64,000 bases of DNA. Origin: Halocalculus aciditolerans. GTDB taxonomy: Archaea > Halobacteriota > Halobacteria > Halobacteriales > Halobacteriaceae. The notes below the pieces were generated by a model that worked only from the letters and a program-made list of their open reading frames with translations, had not been told where the DNA came from and did no database searches. Every line of letters starts with the position of its first letter. Position 1 is the first letter of the stretch. Where the stretch lies: contig NZ_BMPG01000002.1 of the NCBI RefSeq assembly GCF_014647475.1, positions 1 through 64,000 of the forward strand. The letters run 5' to 3'. The position numbers and the translations under genes are program-made. This document shows, in pieces, positions 16,106-24,933 of this stretch.

Positions 16106-17728
16106 TCACGCGGCGTCGTCGCGCTCCGACACCCCACCCTGATCGGTCCGCTCCCGCCCGTCTTCTCTCCGTTCTCGCCCGTTTCGCTTTTGCTTGTTCC
16201 GTTCGCGTCGCGCTCGTACGCGCTCGCGGAGCGCGGTGCGGAGGCGGTCGGCGACGCCGTCGGCGAGCCCCGCCGCGCGCTCGGCGTCGATATCCTGCAC
16301 GACGGCGTCGCCGCTCGTCCCGCCGCCCGACCCCGCGGTGTCCACGACGACGTCCGCGAGCCCCCACCGCCGCTGGAAGACGGTCGCGCGCCGGACGACC
16401 GTCTGCACGCGGTAGTAGGGGACGACGTGCGTGTGGCGCGCGAAGAACCCGCGGCGGGCGAACGCGTGGTTCTCCGTCGCCGCGTACCCCAGGTTCACGT
16501 ACTTGTAGTGCGCCGCGACCGGGACGAGCGCGAAGAGGAGGGCGGGCGTCCACCAGAGCGGGTAGGCGACGACGAACTGGTCGACGAGCGTCGTCACGGC
16601 GAGCAGGCCCGCGACCGCGAGCGCGTACCGGCCGAGGTAGCGACGGCGCGCCCGCGCCGGCGGGCGCTCGAACTCGGGGACTTCGAACGGTTCGAGTCGC
16701 TGGCCGAGCGCGAACACCGCCTCGCGGTCCGCGAGCGGGACGACGGTCGCCGACCCGCCGCTCGACCCCGACCCGGGCGCGTACCCCGCCGTCTCGACGC
16801 GGAGCGCCGCGTAGCCGTACCGCCGCATCAGGACGTTCTCTGTCACGACGAGCGTCTGCAGTTTCTCCAGCGGGATCGTCCCCGAGTACCGCTGGAGGAG
16901 GCCGCGCTCGTACCGGAGGTCGTCGCCGTCGCGCGTCAGCCGGAAGCCGTAGTAGCGCGCGAACGTCCGCGCCGCCGACGCCGTCCACAACAAGACGACG
17001 CCGACCAGCGTCACCGCGGCCGCCGCGAGGACCAGCACCGCGAGCGACAGCCCCGACACGACCGATTCGAGCATCGGCGCGAGCACCGGCCAGATGAACG
17101 GCTGCGCGCCGAACACCACCGACGCGAGCCGCGGGTCGAACGAGAGCACGCTCACGAGGAAGAGCGAGCGGTCGTCCAGCTCGAACACCACCTCGTCCGG
17201 CGTCTCCGCACCCGTCGGCTCCGGCTCCCCGGCTTCCGTCTCTTCGTCGCCGTCGCCTTCGAGGGCGCGTTTCCGCCGGCGGATCTCCCGCTGGAGGCGT
17301 TCGGCCTCCTCCGTGCTCACGCACGCCAACACCGCTTCCGTCTCGCCGCCCCCTGCGGTCTCGACGTTCACCGTCGCGATGCCGAGGACGCGCTGCACGA
17401 CGTTCTGCGAGACGTCGACGTTCTGCACGCGGCCGAGCGGGATTTCGCGCTCCCGCCGCGACAACACGCCCGAGTCGATGTCCAGCGTCTCCGCCGTGAG
17501 CGCGTACTGGAACCGCCGATACTCCGCGACCTGATAGGCGAGCACGGCGAGCACGAGGAGGGCGACAGCGCCGATGGCGTACCAGCGGTAGCTCGCGACG
17601 AGGCCGCTCGACGCGCCGAAGAGCGCGAGCACGAGCGCCCACCCGAACTCGACGATACGCGTCCCCGCTCGGTACGGAATCGAGAGCGGGTGGAGTCTCG
17701 TCCCGCTCGCTCCCCCTGTCCCCGTCAT
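16106..17728 (-). CDS. Membrane protein with three bacterial PH domains (YdbT-like)
   Basis: A 540-residue protein made of alternating membrane helix pairs and three bPH_2 (DUF304) domains: roughly residues 60-145, 210-305 and 375-465, each with an (I/V)P(L/Y)xxxQ(N/T)(V/L) motif. This is the YdbT architecture. It overlaps the stop of the upstream single-PH gene (ATGA), matching the YdbS-YdbT pairing known in bacteria, where the pair is linked to resistance to membrane-active peptides. The archaeal role is unknown. Confidence 0.85.
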   Translation of the reverse strand: MTGTGGASGTRLHPLSIPYRAGTRIVEFGWALVLALFGASSGLVASYRWYAIGAVALLVLAVLAYQVAEYRRFQYALTAETLDIDSGVLSRREREIPLGRVQNVDVSQNVVQRVLGIATVNVETAGGGETEAVLACVSTEEAERLQREIRRRKRALEGDGDEETEAGEPEPTGAETPDEVVFELDDRSLFLVSVLSFDPRLASVVFGAQPFIWPVLAPMLESVVSGLSLAVLVLAAAAVTLVGVVLLWTASAARTFARYYGFRLTRDGDDLRYERGLLQRYSGTIPLEKLQTLVVTENVLMRRYGYAALRVETAGYAPGSGSSGGSATVVPLADREAVFALGQRLEPFEVPEFERPPARARRRYLGRYALAVAGLLAVTTLVDQFVVAYPLWWTPALLFALVPVAAHYKYVNLGYAATENHAFARRGFFARHTHVVPYYRVQTVVRRATVFQRRWGLADVVVDTAGSGGGTSGDAVVQDIDAERAAGLADGVADRLRTALRERVRARRERNKQKRNGRERREDGRERTDQGGVSERDDAA

Positions 17729-18192
17729 ACCGCGTCAGTCGGCTCGCTCTCGATGGCGAGCGACCGCAGTCGCTCCTGTAACTCCGCGGCGCGCGCCGCG
17801 TCGAGCCCCGGAATCTTGACGTCCGCGCCCCGCGACCCCGCCGTGTAGACCACGATGGACGCCAACCCCAGCGCGCGCTCCACGGGACCGCGCTGGCTGT
17901 CGACGTGCTGGACGCGCACGAACGGCACCGTCGTTCGCACCTCCGTCAGCACGCCGCGCTCGATGTAGAGCGTGTCCTCGCGGAGTTCGAACCGGAACGC
18001 GCGATACCGGAGCACCGCGTACGCGACGCCGACGACGAGCGCGGCGACGAACGCGGCTGCGGCGACGGGCGGTGCGACCCCGGGAGCGCGGACGACCCAC
18101 GTGACGCCCCCCGCGGCCGCCGCGACGAGAGCCGCCGTGAGCACCGCGCCCGCTCCCCAGACGTAGCGAACGCGCGGGTCCAGTCGTTCCAT
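17725..18192 (-). CDS. Small PH-domain membrane protein (YdbS-like)
   Basis: A 155-residue protein with two N-terminal membrane helices followed by one bPH_2 domain (about 60-145), including TTVPFVRVQHVDSQRG and the family's VYTAGS strand. It starts at ATG 18192; the open frame upstream extends into a hairpin-rich non-coding region and lacks similarity. It overlaps the start of the three-PH gene by 4 bp, so the two are one operon and probably one complex. Confidence 0.85.
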   Translation of the reverse strand: MERLDPRVRYVWGAGAVLTAALVAAAAGGVTWVVRAPGVAPPVAAAAFVAALVVGVAYAVLRYRAFRFELREDTLYIERGVLTEVRTTVPFVRVQHVDSQRGPVERALGLASIVVYTAGSRGADVKIPGLDAARAAELQERLRSLAIESEPTDAV

Positions 18193-18273
18193 ACTCTCCA
18201 CTTTCCGGCCGGCGTGAAAAATCGCCGGGTCACGGCGGTACCTTTTGCTGCGCTCCCTTCGCTCGCTGGCACT

Positions 18274-18296
18274 GCGGAAAATCTTCGATTTCCCGC
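18274..18296. repeat. Triloop hairpin A
   Basis: Arms GCGGAAAATC and GATTTCCCGC (10 bp, one mismatch) flank a TTC loop. It belongs to the hairpin class also seen at 31.3, 41.5 and 56.7 kb. Confidence 0.6.
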
Positions 18297-18303
18297 CGTC
18301 CAG

Positions 18304-18324
18304 CCAGAAGTCGGAGACTTCTGG
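18304..18324. repeat. Triloop hairpin B
   Basis: Perfect 9-bp arms CCAGAAGTC and GACTTCTGG flank a GGA loop. Confidence 0.7.
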
Positions 18325-18347
18325 CGACACAAGCTACGCTAAAAGCC

Positions 18348-18411
18348 GTCGTCGTTCCCTTCGGTCACTCCTCGGCCCGCGCGAGTGAAGCGAGCGCGGT
18401 GAACCGACGAC
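18348..18411. repeat. Nested hairpin element
   Basis: The outer arms GTCGTCG (18348-18354) and CGACGAC (18405-18411) enclose an inner stem CCGCGC/GCGCGG (18377-18382 and 18394-18399) with loop gagtgaagcga. The stem-within-stem design resembles the elements at 31247-31290 and 56680-56721. Confidence 0.55.
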
Positions 18412-18556
18412 CTTCCGGGCCCTGACGAGCACCCGGTCGTCGGATGCCACGGGCACCGATTGCTCGTTTTATACACTTGAAGGATGAGGGATGCCGCAGT
18501 GCGAAGGAGAATTCGCGCACCTCTCTGGAAACAACGCTGTTGCCGCCGACGACTGA

Positions 18557-19963
18557 CTATTCGCCGGAGAGGATGCCGCGCACCGTCATCTTCGCCGGGT
18601 CGAGGACGTCGTCGACTTCGTCCTCGCCGAGGTAGCCCTTCTCCAAGACGACTTCGCGGACGGTCTTGTTCTCTTTCAGCGCGGTCTTCGCGACCTCGCT
18701 CGCCTTGTCGTAGCCGATGGCGGGGTTGAGCGCGGTGGCGAGCGCCATCGAGCGCTCCACCTGATCTGCGCAGTACTCCTCGTTCGCTTCGAGTTTCGCG
18801 ACGAACTTCTCGCCGAACGTGCTCGCGCCGTTCGCGACGAGGCGGGCCGATTCGAGGAAGTCCTGCGCGAGCACGGGCTTGTAGAGGTTCAGGTCGATCT
18901 GGCCCTCCGCCGCGCCGTACTCGATGGTCGTGTCGTTCCCCACGACCTCCTTGTGGAGCTGGTTCACCGCCTCGGCGACGACGGGGTTGATCTTCCCGGG
19001 CATGATGGAGCTCCCGGGCTGGTTCTCGGGCTGCTCGATCTCGCCGAGGCCGTTCCGCGGGCCGCTGGCGAGCAGGCGGAGATCGTTCGCGATCTTGTTC
19101 ATGCTCCCGGCGACGGTGCGGAGCGCGCCGTGCGCTTCGCTCATCGCGTCGTGCGCGGCCTGCGCCTCGAAGTGGTCGTCGGCCTCGCGGAACTGGATGC
19201 CCGTCTCCTCGCTGATGTACTCCGCTGCCTTTTCGGGGAACTTCGGATGCGTGTTCAGCCCCGTTCCAACTGCTGTCCCGCCGAGCGCGAGTTCGCGGAG
19301 GTGCGGCTTGACGTTCTCGACGCGCACCATCCCCTTCTCGATCTGGGCGCGGTAGCCGCCGAACTCCTGGCCGAGCGTCACCGGCGTCGCGTCCTGGAGG
19401 TGCGTGCGCCCCGTCTTCACGACGTCCGCGAACGCCTCCTCCTTCTCCTCGAGGGCGTCGCGGAGTTCTTCGAGCGCCGGCTCGACGTCCTTCTGGAGGG
19501 CTTCGAGCGCCGCGACGTGCATCGCGGTCGGGATGACGTCGTTCGAGGACTGCCCGAAGTTCACGTGGTCGTTCGGGTGGATCTCTCGCGTCCCGATCTC
19601 CCCGCCGTAGAGCTCGGTCGCGCGGTTCCCGATGACCTCGTTCGCGTTCATGTTCGTCGACGTCCCGGAGCCGGTCTGGAAGACGTCGACGGGGAACTGG
19701 TCGTCGAGCTCGCCGGCGATGACCTCGTCGGCGGCCTGCGCGATGGCGTTCGCCTTGTCCTCCGGGACGGTCCCGAGGTCGGCGTTCGCGCGCGCCGCCG
19801 CCTTCTTGACGACGCCGAGCGCGCGGATGAACCGCTCGTCGAACGTGTCGCCGCTGATGGGGAAGTTCTCGACGGCGCGCTGCGTCTGTGCGCCCCAGTA
19901 GGCGTCCGCCGGCACCTGCATCTCCCCGAGGCTGTCCTGCTCGACGCGGTAGTCGTCGCTCAT
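18557..19963 (-). CDS. fumC: Fumarate hydratase, class II
   Basis: A 468-residue class II fumarase, the usual length. It converts fumarate to malate in the citric acid cycle. The superfamily signature GSSIMPGKINP lies around residues 316-326, with TGSGTSTNMNANEV and the HPNDHVNFGQSSND substrate loop upstream. The ATG at 19963 follows a TATA box (19987-19994, minus strand) by about 27 bp, so the mRNA is probably leaderless. A much longer open frame extends upstream but only runs antisense through the sugar-binding protein gene. Confidence 0.96.
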   Translation of the reverse strand: MSDDYRVEQDSLGEMQVPADAYWGAQTQRAVENFPISGDTFDERFIRALGVVKKAAARANADLGTVPEDKANAIAQAADEVIAGELDDQFPVDVFQTGSGTSTNMNANEVIGNRATELYGGEIGTREIHPNDHVNFGQSSNDVIPTAMHVAALEALQKDVEPALEELRDALEEKEEAFADVVKTGRTHLQDATPVTLGQEFGGYRAQIEKGMVRVENVKPHLRELALGGTAVGTGLNTHPKFPEKAAEYISEETGIQFREADDHFEAQAAHDAMSEAHGALRTVAGSMNKIANDLRLLASGPRNGLGEIEQPENQPGSSIMPGKINPVVAEAVNQLHKEVVGNDTTIEYGAAEGQIDLNLYKPVLAQDFLESARLVANGASTFGEKFVAKLEANEEYCADQVERSMALATALNPAIGYDKASEVAKTALKENKTVREVVLEKGYLGEDEVDDVLDPAKMTVRGILSGE

Positions 19964-19986
19964 ATCCGGCCCATCGCAGAGGCGGA

Positions 19987-19994
19987 GATAAAAG
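19987..19994 (-). promoter_or_regulatory. TATA box of fumC
   Basis: CTTTTATC on the minus strand lies about 27 bp before the fumC ATG. Confidence 0.5.
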
Positions 19995-20097
19995 CCATCG
20001 GTCGCGGGTGACTCCTTGTCCGCCGCCGACGCCGCCGACGCCGCCGCGAACGCGCCGGAGTCCGCGGGAGACCGCGCGTCGCCGTGTCTCGCCGTTC

Positions 20098-20110
20098 GTG
20101 AACAGTTCAC
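20098..20110. promoter_or_regulatory. Perfect inverted repeat upstream of sugar ABC operon
   Basis: GTGAAC-A-GTTCAC is a perfect 6-bp-arm inverted repeat about 30 bp upstream of the TATA box of the sugar-transporter operon, a plausible activator or repressor site. Confidence 0.45.
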
Positions 20111-20125
20111 TCGTTTGTGAAAGAA

Positions 20126-20167
20126 CGTTATGGTAACGACTATAAGGAATCTCCCGTAACGGGTTAC
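20126..20167 (+). promoter_or_regulatory. Promoter with paired GTTA/TAAC operators
   Basis: CGTTA-TGG-TAACG (20126-20138) immediately precedes a TATA-like actataagg (20138-20146). GTAAC-GG-GTTAC (20156-20167) follows at the expected transcription start. The two inverted repeats share the half-site GTTAC/GTAAC and bracket the TATA box, an arrangement typical of a repressor site. The regulator is unknown; a sugar regulator of TrmB type is possible. Confidence 0.5.
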
Positions 20168-20182
20168 CCAGGGCCGACAACC

Positions 20183-21532
20183 ATGACAGACAGCGACAAC
20201 GGGCACACTCGACGGCGGTACGTACAACTCGCAGCGGGCGCAGGAATCGCGGGTCTCGCGGGCTGTTCCGGCGGCGGTGGCGGTGACAGCGGCGGGAGCG
20301 GCAACGGGTCCACGAGCGAGACCACCACGAGCAGCTCCGGCGGCGGCGCGTCCGCCACGCTCGAAGTGCAGCACTGGTGGACGGGCGGCGACGGCGGCGA
20401 CGCCATCCAGTCGCTCTTCGACGGCTTCAAGGAGAAATACCCGGAGGTCGAAGTCGAGCAGAACCCCGTCTCCGGCGGGGCCGGGCAGAACCTCAAGTCC
20501 GTCATCAAAAAGCGCATCCTCAACAACAACCCGCCGAGCAGCTGGCAGGCGTGGCCGGGGAAGAACCTCCTCCCGTACACGGAAGCCGACAAGCTCGTCG
20601 ACATCGAGGAGTCCGTCTGGTCGCACAACGACATGAAGAACGCGTACATGGACGGGCCGATGAACGCCGCGAAGCCGGACGGGAACCTCGTCACCGTTCC
20701 CCTCAACATCCACCGGCTCAACAACCTCTTCTACAACCCGCAGGTCCTCTCGGACGCGGGCGTCTCCATCGACGACATCTCGACGCCGAGCGACCTCGTC
20801 GACGCGATGGCGACCGTCGAGAGCGAGACTGAGGCGCACGGGATGGTGCAGGCCACCAGCGGCCCGTGGACGACCCTCCAGCTCTGGGAGACCGTCTTCC
20901 TCGGCGAGCACGGCCTCGACACCTACAACACCTTCATCGACGGGAACGGCGGCGACGTCGAGACCGAAGCGAAGGACGCGCTCTCCATCGTCAAGCAGTA
21001 CCGCGAGCACTGGAACGACGACTCGGACTCCCTCTCCTGGACGCAGGCGAACAACGAGTTCATCTCCGGGAACGCCGCGTTCTTCCACAACGGCGACTGG
21101 GCGGCCGGGATGTACTACGGCGCGGAGGACTTCGAGTACGGCACGCACTGGGACCACGTCGCGTTCCCCGGTACGGACGGGCTCTACACGCTCGTCATGG
21201 ACTCCTTCCCGTTCCCGGCGAACAACCCCTCGCCGGAGGCGACGAAGAAGTTCCTGCGGTACGTCGGGTCCGTCGACGCCCAGCAGCGCTTCAACCCCAA
21301 GAAGGGGTCCATCCCGCCGCGCACTGACGTGCCGAAAGAGCCGTTCAACCCCTTCAGTCAGGACCAGATGGACGACTTCTCGAACTCCGACAGTCAGCCG
21401 CCGAGCATCGCGCACGGCCTGGCGACGTCGCCGGAGACGCTCACCAACCTCGAGAACGCGACCGCGACGTTCACCTCGAACTGGGACGTCGACGCGACCT
21501 TCAGTGCCTACGTCAGCGCGTTCGGCAACTAA
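20183..21532 (+). CDS. ABC transporter sugar-binding lipoprotein (glucose/mannose type)
   Basis: A 449-residue family 1 solute-binding protein. The N-terminus has a Tat motif (RRR at 10-12, RRRYVQLAAG) and a lipobox ending at Cys28 (GLAGC), so it is exported folded and lipid-anchored outside the cell. A Gly/Ser linker precedes the mature domain. The opening VQHWWTGGDGGDAIQ and NPVSGGAGQNLKSV resemble glucose/mannose-binding proteins of the Thermus/GtsA group. It heads an operon with two permeases and an ATPase. Confidence 0.9.
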   Translation: MTDSDNGHTRRRYVQLAAGAGIAGLAGCSGGGGGDSGGSGNGSTSETTTSSSGGGASATLEVQHWWTGGDGGDAIQSLFDGFKEKYPEVEVEQNPVSGGAGQNLKSVIKKRILNNNPPSSWQAWPGKNLLPYTEADKLVDIEESVWSHNDMKNAYMDGPMNAAKPDGNLVTVPLNIHRLNNLFYNPQVLSDAGVSIDDISTPSDLVDAMATVESETEAHGMVQATSGPWTTLQLWETVFLGEHGLDTYNTFIDGNGGDVETEAKDALSIVKQYREHWNDDSDSLSWTQANNEFISGNAAFFHNGDWAAGMYYGAEDFEYGTHWDHVAFPGTDGLYTLVMDSFPFPANNPSPEATKKFLRYVGSVDAQQRFNPKKGSIPPRTDVPKEPFNPFSQDQMDDFSNSDSQPPSIAHGLATSPETLTNLENATATFTSNWDVDATFSAYVSAFGN

Positions 21533-21553
21533 CCACCACTCCTCTATCGTTTG

Positions 21554-22594
21554 ATGTCACGCCTTAACCAACTACGCGAACGCCTCCGGTCGGTTCGGGG
21601 CGACGACGTCCGCACCGACGGCGGAACCGTCGAGCACACCGGCGAGAGCGGATTCCTTCCGGACTTCGACAGCGAGTTCGTGCGCTCTCTCCCGTTCTGG
21701 CTGCCCCCGTTCCTCCTGATGGGCTTTTTCGTCTACGGCGCGATCGGCTGGAACTTCGTCATCAGCCTCACCGACTTCAGCGGGTTCAGCCTCCCGACGT
21801 ACGAGCTCTCGGCGTTCGACTTCGAGATGTACCGGCAGGCGTTCAGCGACCCGACGTTCTGGACGGCCGTGCAGAACACGGTCATCCTCCTCGTCGTCTT
21901 CACGAGCCTCTGTCTCGTCGGCGGCCTCCTGCTCGCCATCCTCGTCGACCAGGGCATCCGCTTCGAGAACACGTTCCGCACGGTCTACTTGCTCCCGATG
22001 GCGCTCTCGTTCGTCGTGACCGCCGTCTTCTGGAGCTGGATGTACAACAACACGACCGGCGTCATCAACGTCGTGTTGCGGTCCGTGGGGCTCGACTTCC
22101 TCGCGATGAACTGGCTCGGCGGCTACATCGACACGGGCGTGCTCGCGACGATACCGTACTTCCCGTCCGCGGTCAAGATACGGCTGTTCGCCGTCATCTT
22201 CGCGCTCCTCTGGCAGTACTCCGGCTACGCGATGGTCGTCTACCTCGCCGGCCTGCGCGCCATCCCTGACGACCACTACGAGGCGGCGCGCATCGACGGC
22301 GCGAGCACGCTCACGATGTACCGCCGCGTCATCATCCCGCAGCTCCGCGCGTCCACCATCAGCGCCGCGGTCGTCCTGATGGTCTTCGCGCTGAAGGCGT
22401 TCGACTTCCTCTACGTCCTCTTCGGGAGCAACCCCGGGCCCGCGGCCGACATCCTCGCGACGATGATGTACCGCGAGGCGTTCGGGTCGAACCAGTGGGC
22501 GTACGGCTCGGCCATCGCCATCATCCTGTTCGTGATGGCGCTCGCCGTCATCGCCCCCTACCTCTACAGCGAATACCGGCGAGGTGAACTATGA
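21554..22594 (+). CDS. Sugar ABC transporter permease (MalF-like)
   Basis: A 346-residue membrane protein of the binding-protein-dependent permease family, with about six helices in the core. The ATPase-contact EAA loop reads EAARIDGASTLTMYRR near residues 240-255. An ATG at 21554 is preferred over the in-frame TTG just before it. The 3' end overlaps the second permease by 4 bp. It forms the translocation pore with that protein. Confidence 0.92.
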   Translation: MSRLNQLRERLRSVRGDDVRTDGGTVEHTGESGFLPDFDSEFVRSLPFWLPPFLLMGFFVYGAIGWNFVISLTDFSGFSLPTYELSAFDFEMYRQAFSDPTFWTAVQNTVILLVVFTSLCLVGGLLLAILVDQGIRFENTFRTVYLLPMALSFVVTAVFWSWMYNNTTGVINVVLRSVGLDFLAMNWLGGYIDTGVLATIPYFPSAVKIRLFAVIFALLWQYSGYAMVVYLAGLRAIPDDHYEAARIDGASTLTMYRRVIIPQLRASTISAAVVLMVFALKAFDFLYVLFGSNPGPAADILATMMYREAFGSNQWAYGSAIAIILFVMALAVIAPYLYSEYRRGEL

Positions 22595-23538
22595 CGGAGA
22601 CTCCACCAGCAGACGCCGACGGCGAACCGACCGACGACTCCGAGCGCGGCCGACTCGCCGCGCTCACGAGCGGGCTGACCGCGGGGCGCGCCGCGCTCTA
22701 CGCGCTCCTCGCCGGCCTCGTCGTCTTCTACCTCTCCCCGCTCGAAGCCGGGTTGATGACCGCGTTCAAGACGACGGACGCGTTCACGCACACGGCCCCC
22801 ATCGCCCCGCCGGGCCCCGGCGGGTTCACGACGGAGCCGTGGAAGACGGCGTTCGCGACGCTGAAGAGCGGCCTCATCAACTCCGTCATCCTCGCCGTCC
22901 CCGCCGCCGCCCTCTCCGCGCTCTTCGGGAGCCTCGCGGCCTACGGCCTGACGAACCTGAAGTGGCGCGGCCAGGTCCCCATCGTCCTCCTGTTCGTCGC
23001 GGGCATCTTCATCCCCTATCAGGCCGTCCTCGTCCCGCTCTCCCGGTTCTTCGCCATCGTCAACACCCAACAGCTCCTCGAACCCCTCTGGGGGCTGCCG
23101 CTCATGGAGCCGTACTACGCGAGCCTCGTGAACCTCATCATCACGCACACCGCGTACGGCATCCCGCTCACGATGCTGCTCTTCCGGAGCTACTACAAGA
23201 ACTTCTCCACGGAGATGCTGGAAGCCGCGCGCCTCGACGGCGCGACGGCGTACACCATCTACCGCCGCATCATCCTCCCGCTCTCCGTCCCGATGTTCGC
23301 CGTGACGCTCATCTACCAGTTCACGCAGATCTGGAACGACCTCCTGTTCGCGCTCATCATCATCCCCTCGGGGAGCGGGCAGGCCGCGGTCGTCACGCTC
23401 AAACTGAACGAACTCACCGGCGGTATCGTCCAGACGTTCAACACGCAGATGGCCGGCGCGTTCGTCGCCGCCATCCCGACGCTCATCGTCTACGTCCTCT
23501 TCGGGGACAAGTTCGCGAGAGGTGTCGCCGGACAGTAA
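22591..23538 (+). CDS. Sugar ABC transporter permease (MalG-like)
   Basis: A 315-residue second permease of the sugar importer, with a disordered acidic N-terminus and about six helices. The EAA loop is EAARLDGATAYTIYRR. The ATG overlaps the stop of the first permease (ATGA), and the ATPase gene starts 10 bp after its stop. Confidence 0.92.
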   Translation: MTETPPADADGEPTDDSERGRLAALTSGLTAGRAALYALLAGLVVFYLSPLEAGLMTAFKTTDAFTHTAPIAPPGPGGFTTEPWKTAFATLKSGLINSVILAVPAAALSALFGSLAAYGLTNLKWRGQVPIVLLFVAGIFIPYQAVLVPLSRFFAIVNTQQLLEPLWGLPLMEPYYASLVNLIITHTAYGIPLTMLLFRSYYKNFSTEMLEAARLDGATAYTIYRRIILPLSVPMFAVTLIYQFTQIWNDLLFALIIIPSGSGQAAVVTLKLNELTGGIVQTFNTQMAGAFVAAIPTLIVYVLFGDKFARGVAGQ

Positions 23539-23548
23539 CTCACTCACT

Positions 23549-24682
23549 ATGGCAGAACTCACACTCGATTCGGTCACGAAGGTGTTCGACGACGGCGGCG
23601 ACGACATCGTCGCCGTCGACGGTATCGATATCGACATCGACGACGGCGAGTTCCTCGTCCTCGTCGGCCCGTCCGGCTGCGGGAAGTCGACGACGCTCCG
23701 CATGATCGCCGGCCTCGAAACCGTCACGGACGGTTCCGTCTCGCTCGGCGACCGCGTCGTGAACGACGTGAAGCCCCGCGACCGCGACATCGCGATGGTG
23801 TTCCAGTCGTACGCCCTCTACCCCCACATGTCGGTGCGGGAGAACATGGCGTTCGGCTTAGAGCAGTCGACGGAGATGTCGAAGGAAGAGCGCAACGAGG
23901 TCGTCGAGGACACCTGCGAGCTCCTCGGTATCGGCAACCTCATCGACCGGAAGCCCGGCGAGCTCTCCGGCGGCCAACAGCAGCGCGTCGCCCTCGGCCG
24001 CGCTATCGTCCGCGAACCCGCGGTCTTCCTGATGGACGAGCCGCTGAGCAATCTCGACGCGAAGCTCCGGTCGTCGATGCGGACGGAGCTCCAGCGCCTC
24101 CAGGAAGACCTCGACACGACGACGGTCTACGTCACGCACGACCAGACGGAAGCGATGACGATGGGCGACCGCATCGCCATTCTTAACGACGGCGAACTCC
24201 AGCAGGTCGCCACGCCCCTCGAAGCCTACCACCGGCCGGCGAACCGGTTCGTCGCCGGGTTCATCGGCGACCCGTCGATGAACTTCTTCGACGCGACGCT
24301 CGACGGCGACACCCTCGACGCCGGCGACTTCGAATACACGCTCTCCGAGGACACGCTCGCGGACCTCGGCGGCGCGACGGACATCACGATGGGCGTCCGC
24401 CCGGAGGACATCGAACTCGTCGACGCCGCCGACGGCCACCACGACTTCCCCGTCACCGTCGACGTCGTCGAGCCGATGGGGAACGAGAACAACGTCTACC
24501 TCGACCTGGCCGACACGTCCTTCGTCGGGGTCGTCTCCGGCCAGCGCATCGTCCACCAGGGCAGCGACGCCGCCGCCCGCATCCCCGAAGACGCCATCCA
24601 CCTCTTCGACCGGAAGACCGGCGAAGCCCTCCACAACCGCGTGCTCGACGACGAGACCGCCGACGGCCTCGCCCGCTACTGA
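23549..24682 (+). CDS. Sugar ABC transporter ATPase (MalK/UgpC-like)
   Basis: A 377-residue ATPase. Walker A GPSGCGKS is at 40-47, the Q-loop in MVFQSYALYPHM, the signature LSGGQ at 139-143, Walker B VFLMDE at about 159-164, and the His switch in YVTHDQTEAM. The C-terminal third (about 240-370) is a TOBE/OB-fold regulatory domain with the GVRPEDIEL motif, typical of CUT1 sugar importers. It energises uptake through the two upstream permeases. Confidence 0.94.
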   Translation: MAELTLDSVTKVFDDGGDDIVAVDGIDIDIDDGEFLVLVGPSGCGKSTTLRMIAGLETVTDGSVSLGDRVVNDVKPRDRDIAMVFQSYALYPHMSVRENMAFGLEQSTEMSKEERNEVVEDTCELLGIGNLIDRKPGELSGGQQQRVALGRAIVREPAVFLMDEPLSNLDAKLRSSMRTELQRLQEDLDTTTVYVTHDQTEAMTMGDRIAILNDGELQQVATPLEAYHRPANRFVAGFIGDPSMNFFDATLDGDTLDAGDFEYTLSEDTLADLGGATDITMGVRPEDIELVDAADGHHDFPVTVDVVEPMGNENNVYLDLADTSFVGVVSGQRIVHQGSDAAARIPEDAIHLFDRKTGEALHNRVLDDETADGLARY

Positions 24683-24709
24683 CGAGACCGCCGCCGCCGG
24701 CCGATTCGC

Positions 24710-24747
24710 TCTCACCCGCTCTCGTTGCTCTCACCCGCTCTCGTTGC
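24710..24747. repeat. Two-copy tandem repeat, 19-bp unit
   Basis: Two identical 19-bp copies (24710-24728 and 24729-24747, each starting tctcacccgctctc) lie just after the ATPase gene, followed by a degenerate third copy. The 251-bp gap 24683-24933 holds nothing else recognisable apart from short GTCAGTC-type repeats near 24860-24900. Confidence 0.6.
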
Positions 24748-24933
24748 TCTCGCCTTCTCGCTGCTCTCAGGACCCACGCGCGGCGCGCTCGACGACCGGC
24801 GGGTGCGTATCTGCGTATCCGAGAAGAGAATTCGCGCTCGCGGAGTCGGTCAGCGCTCAGTCGCCCTGTCGTCGATCAGTCGTCAGTCAGCCGTCGATCA
24901 GCCCTCCAGTTAGCCGTCGGTGTCGTGGTCGGG

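Larger units (their letters stand above)
18193..18556. other. 364-bp non-coding region rich in hairpins
   Basis: No convincing gene is present. The stretch holds three hairpins (listed separately) and, toward the fumarase end, an AT-richer segment with tttatac near 18470-18476. Its left part is the leader of the PH-domain operon and its right part the 3' flank of fumarase. Confidence 0.6.

Noticed and set aside
18557-21415. A 952-codon minus-strand frame covering fumC and the sugar-binding gene
   Set aside because: Only the fumarase part (18557-19963) matches a family; the rest is antisense to the sugar-binding protein gene and reflects high GC.
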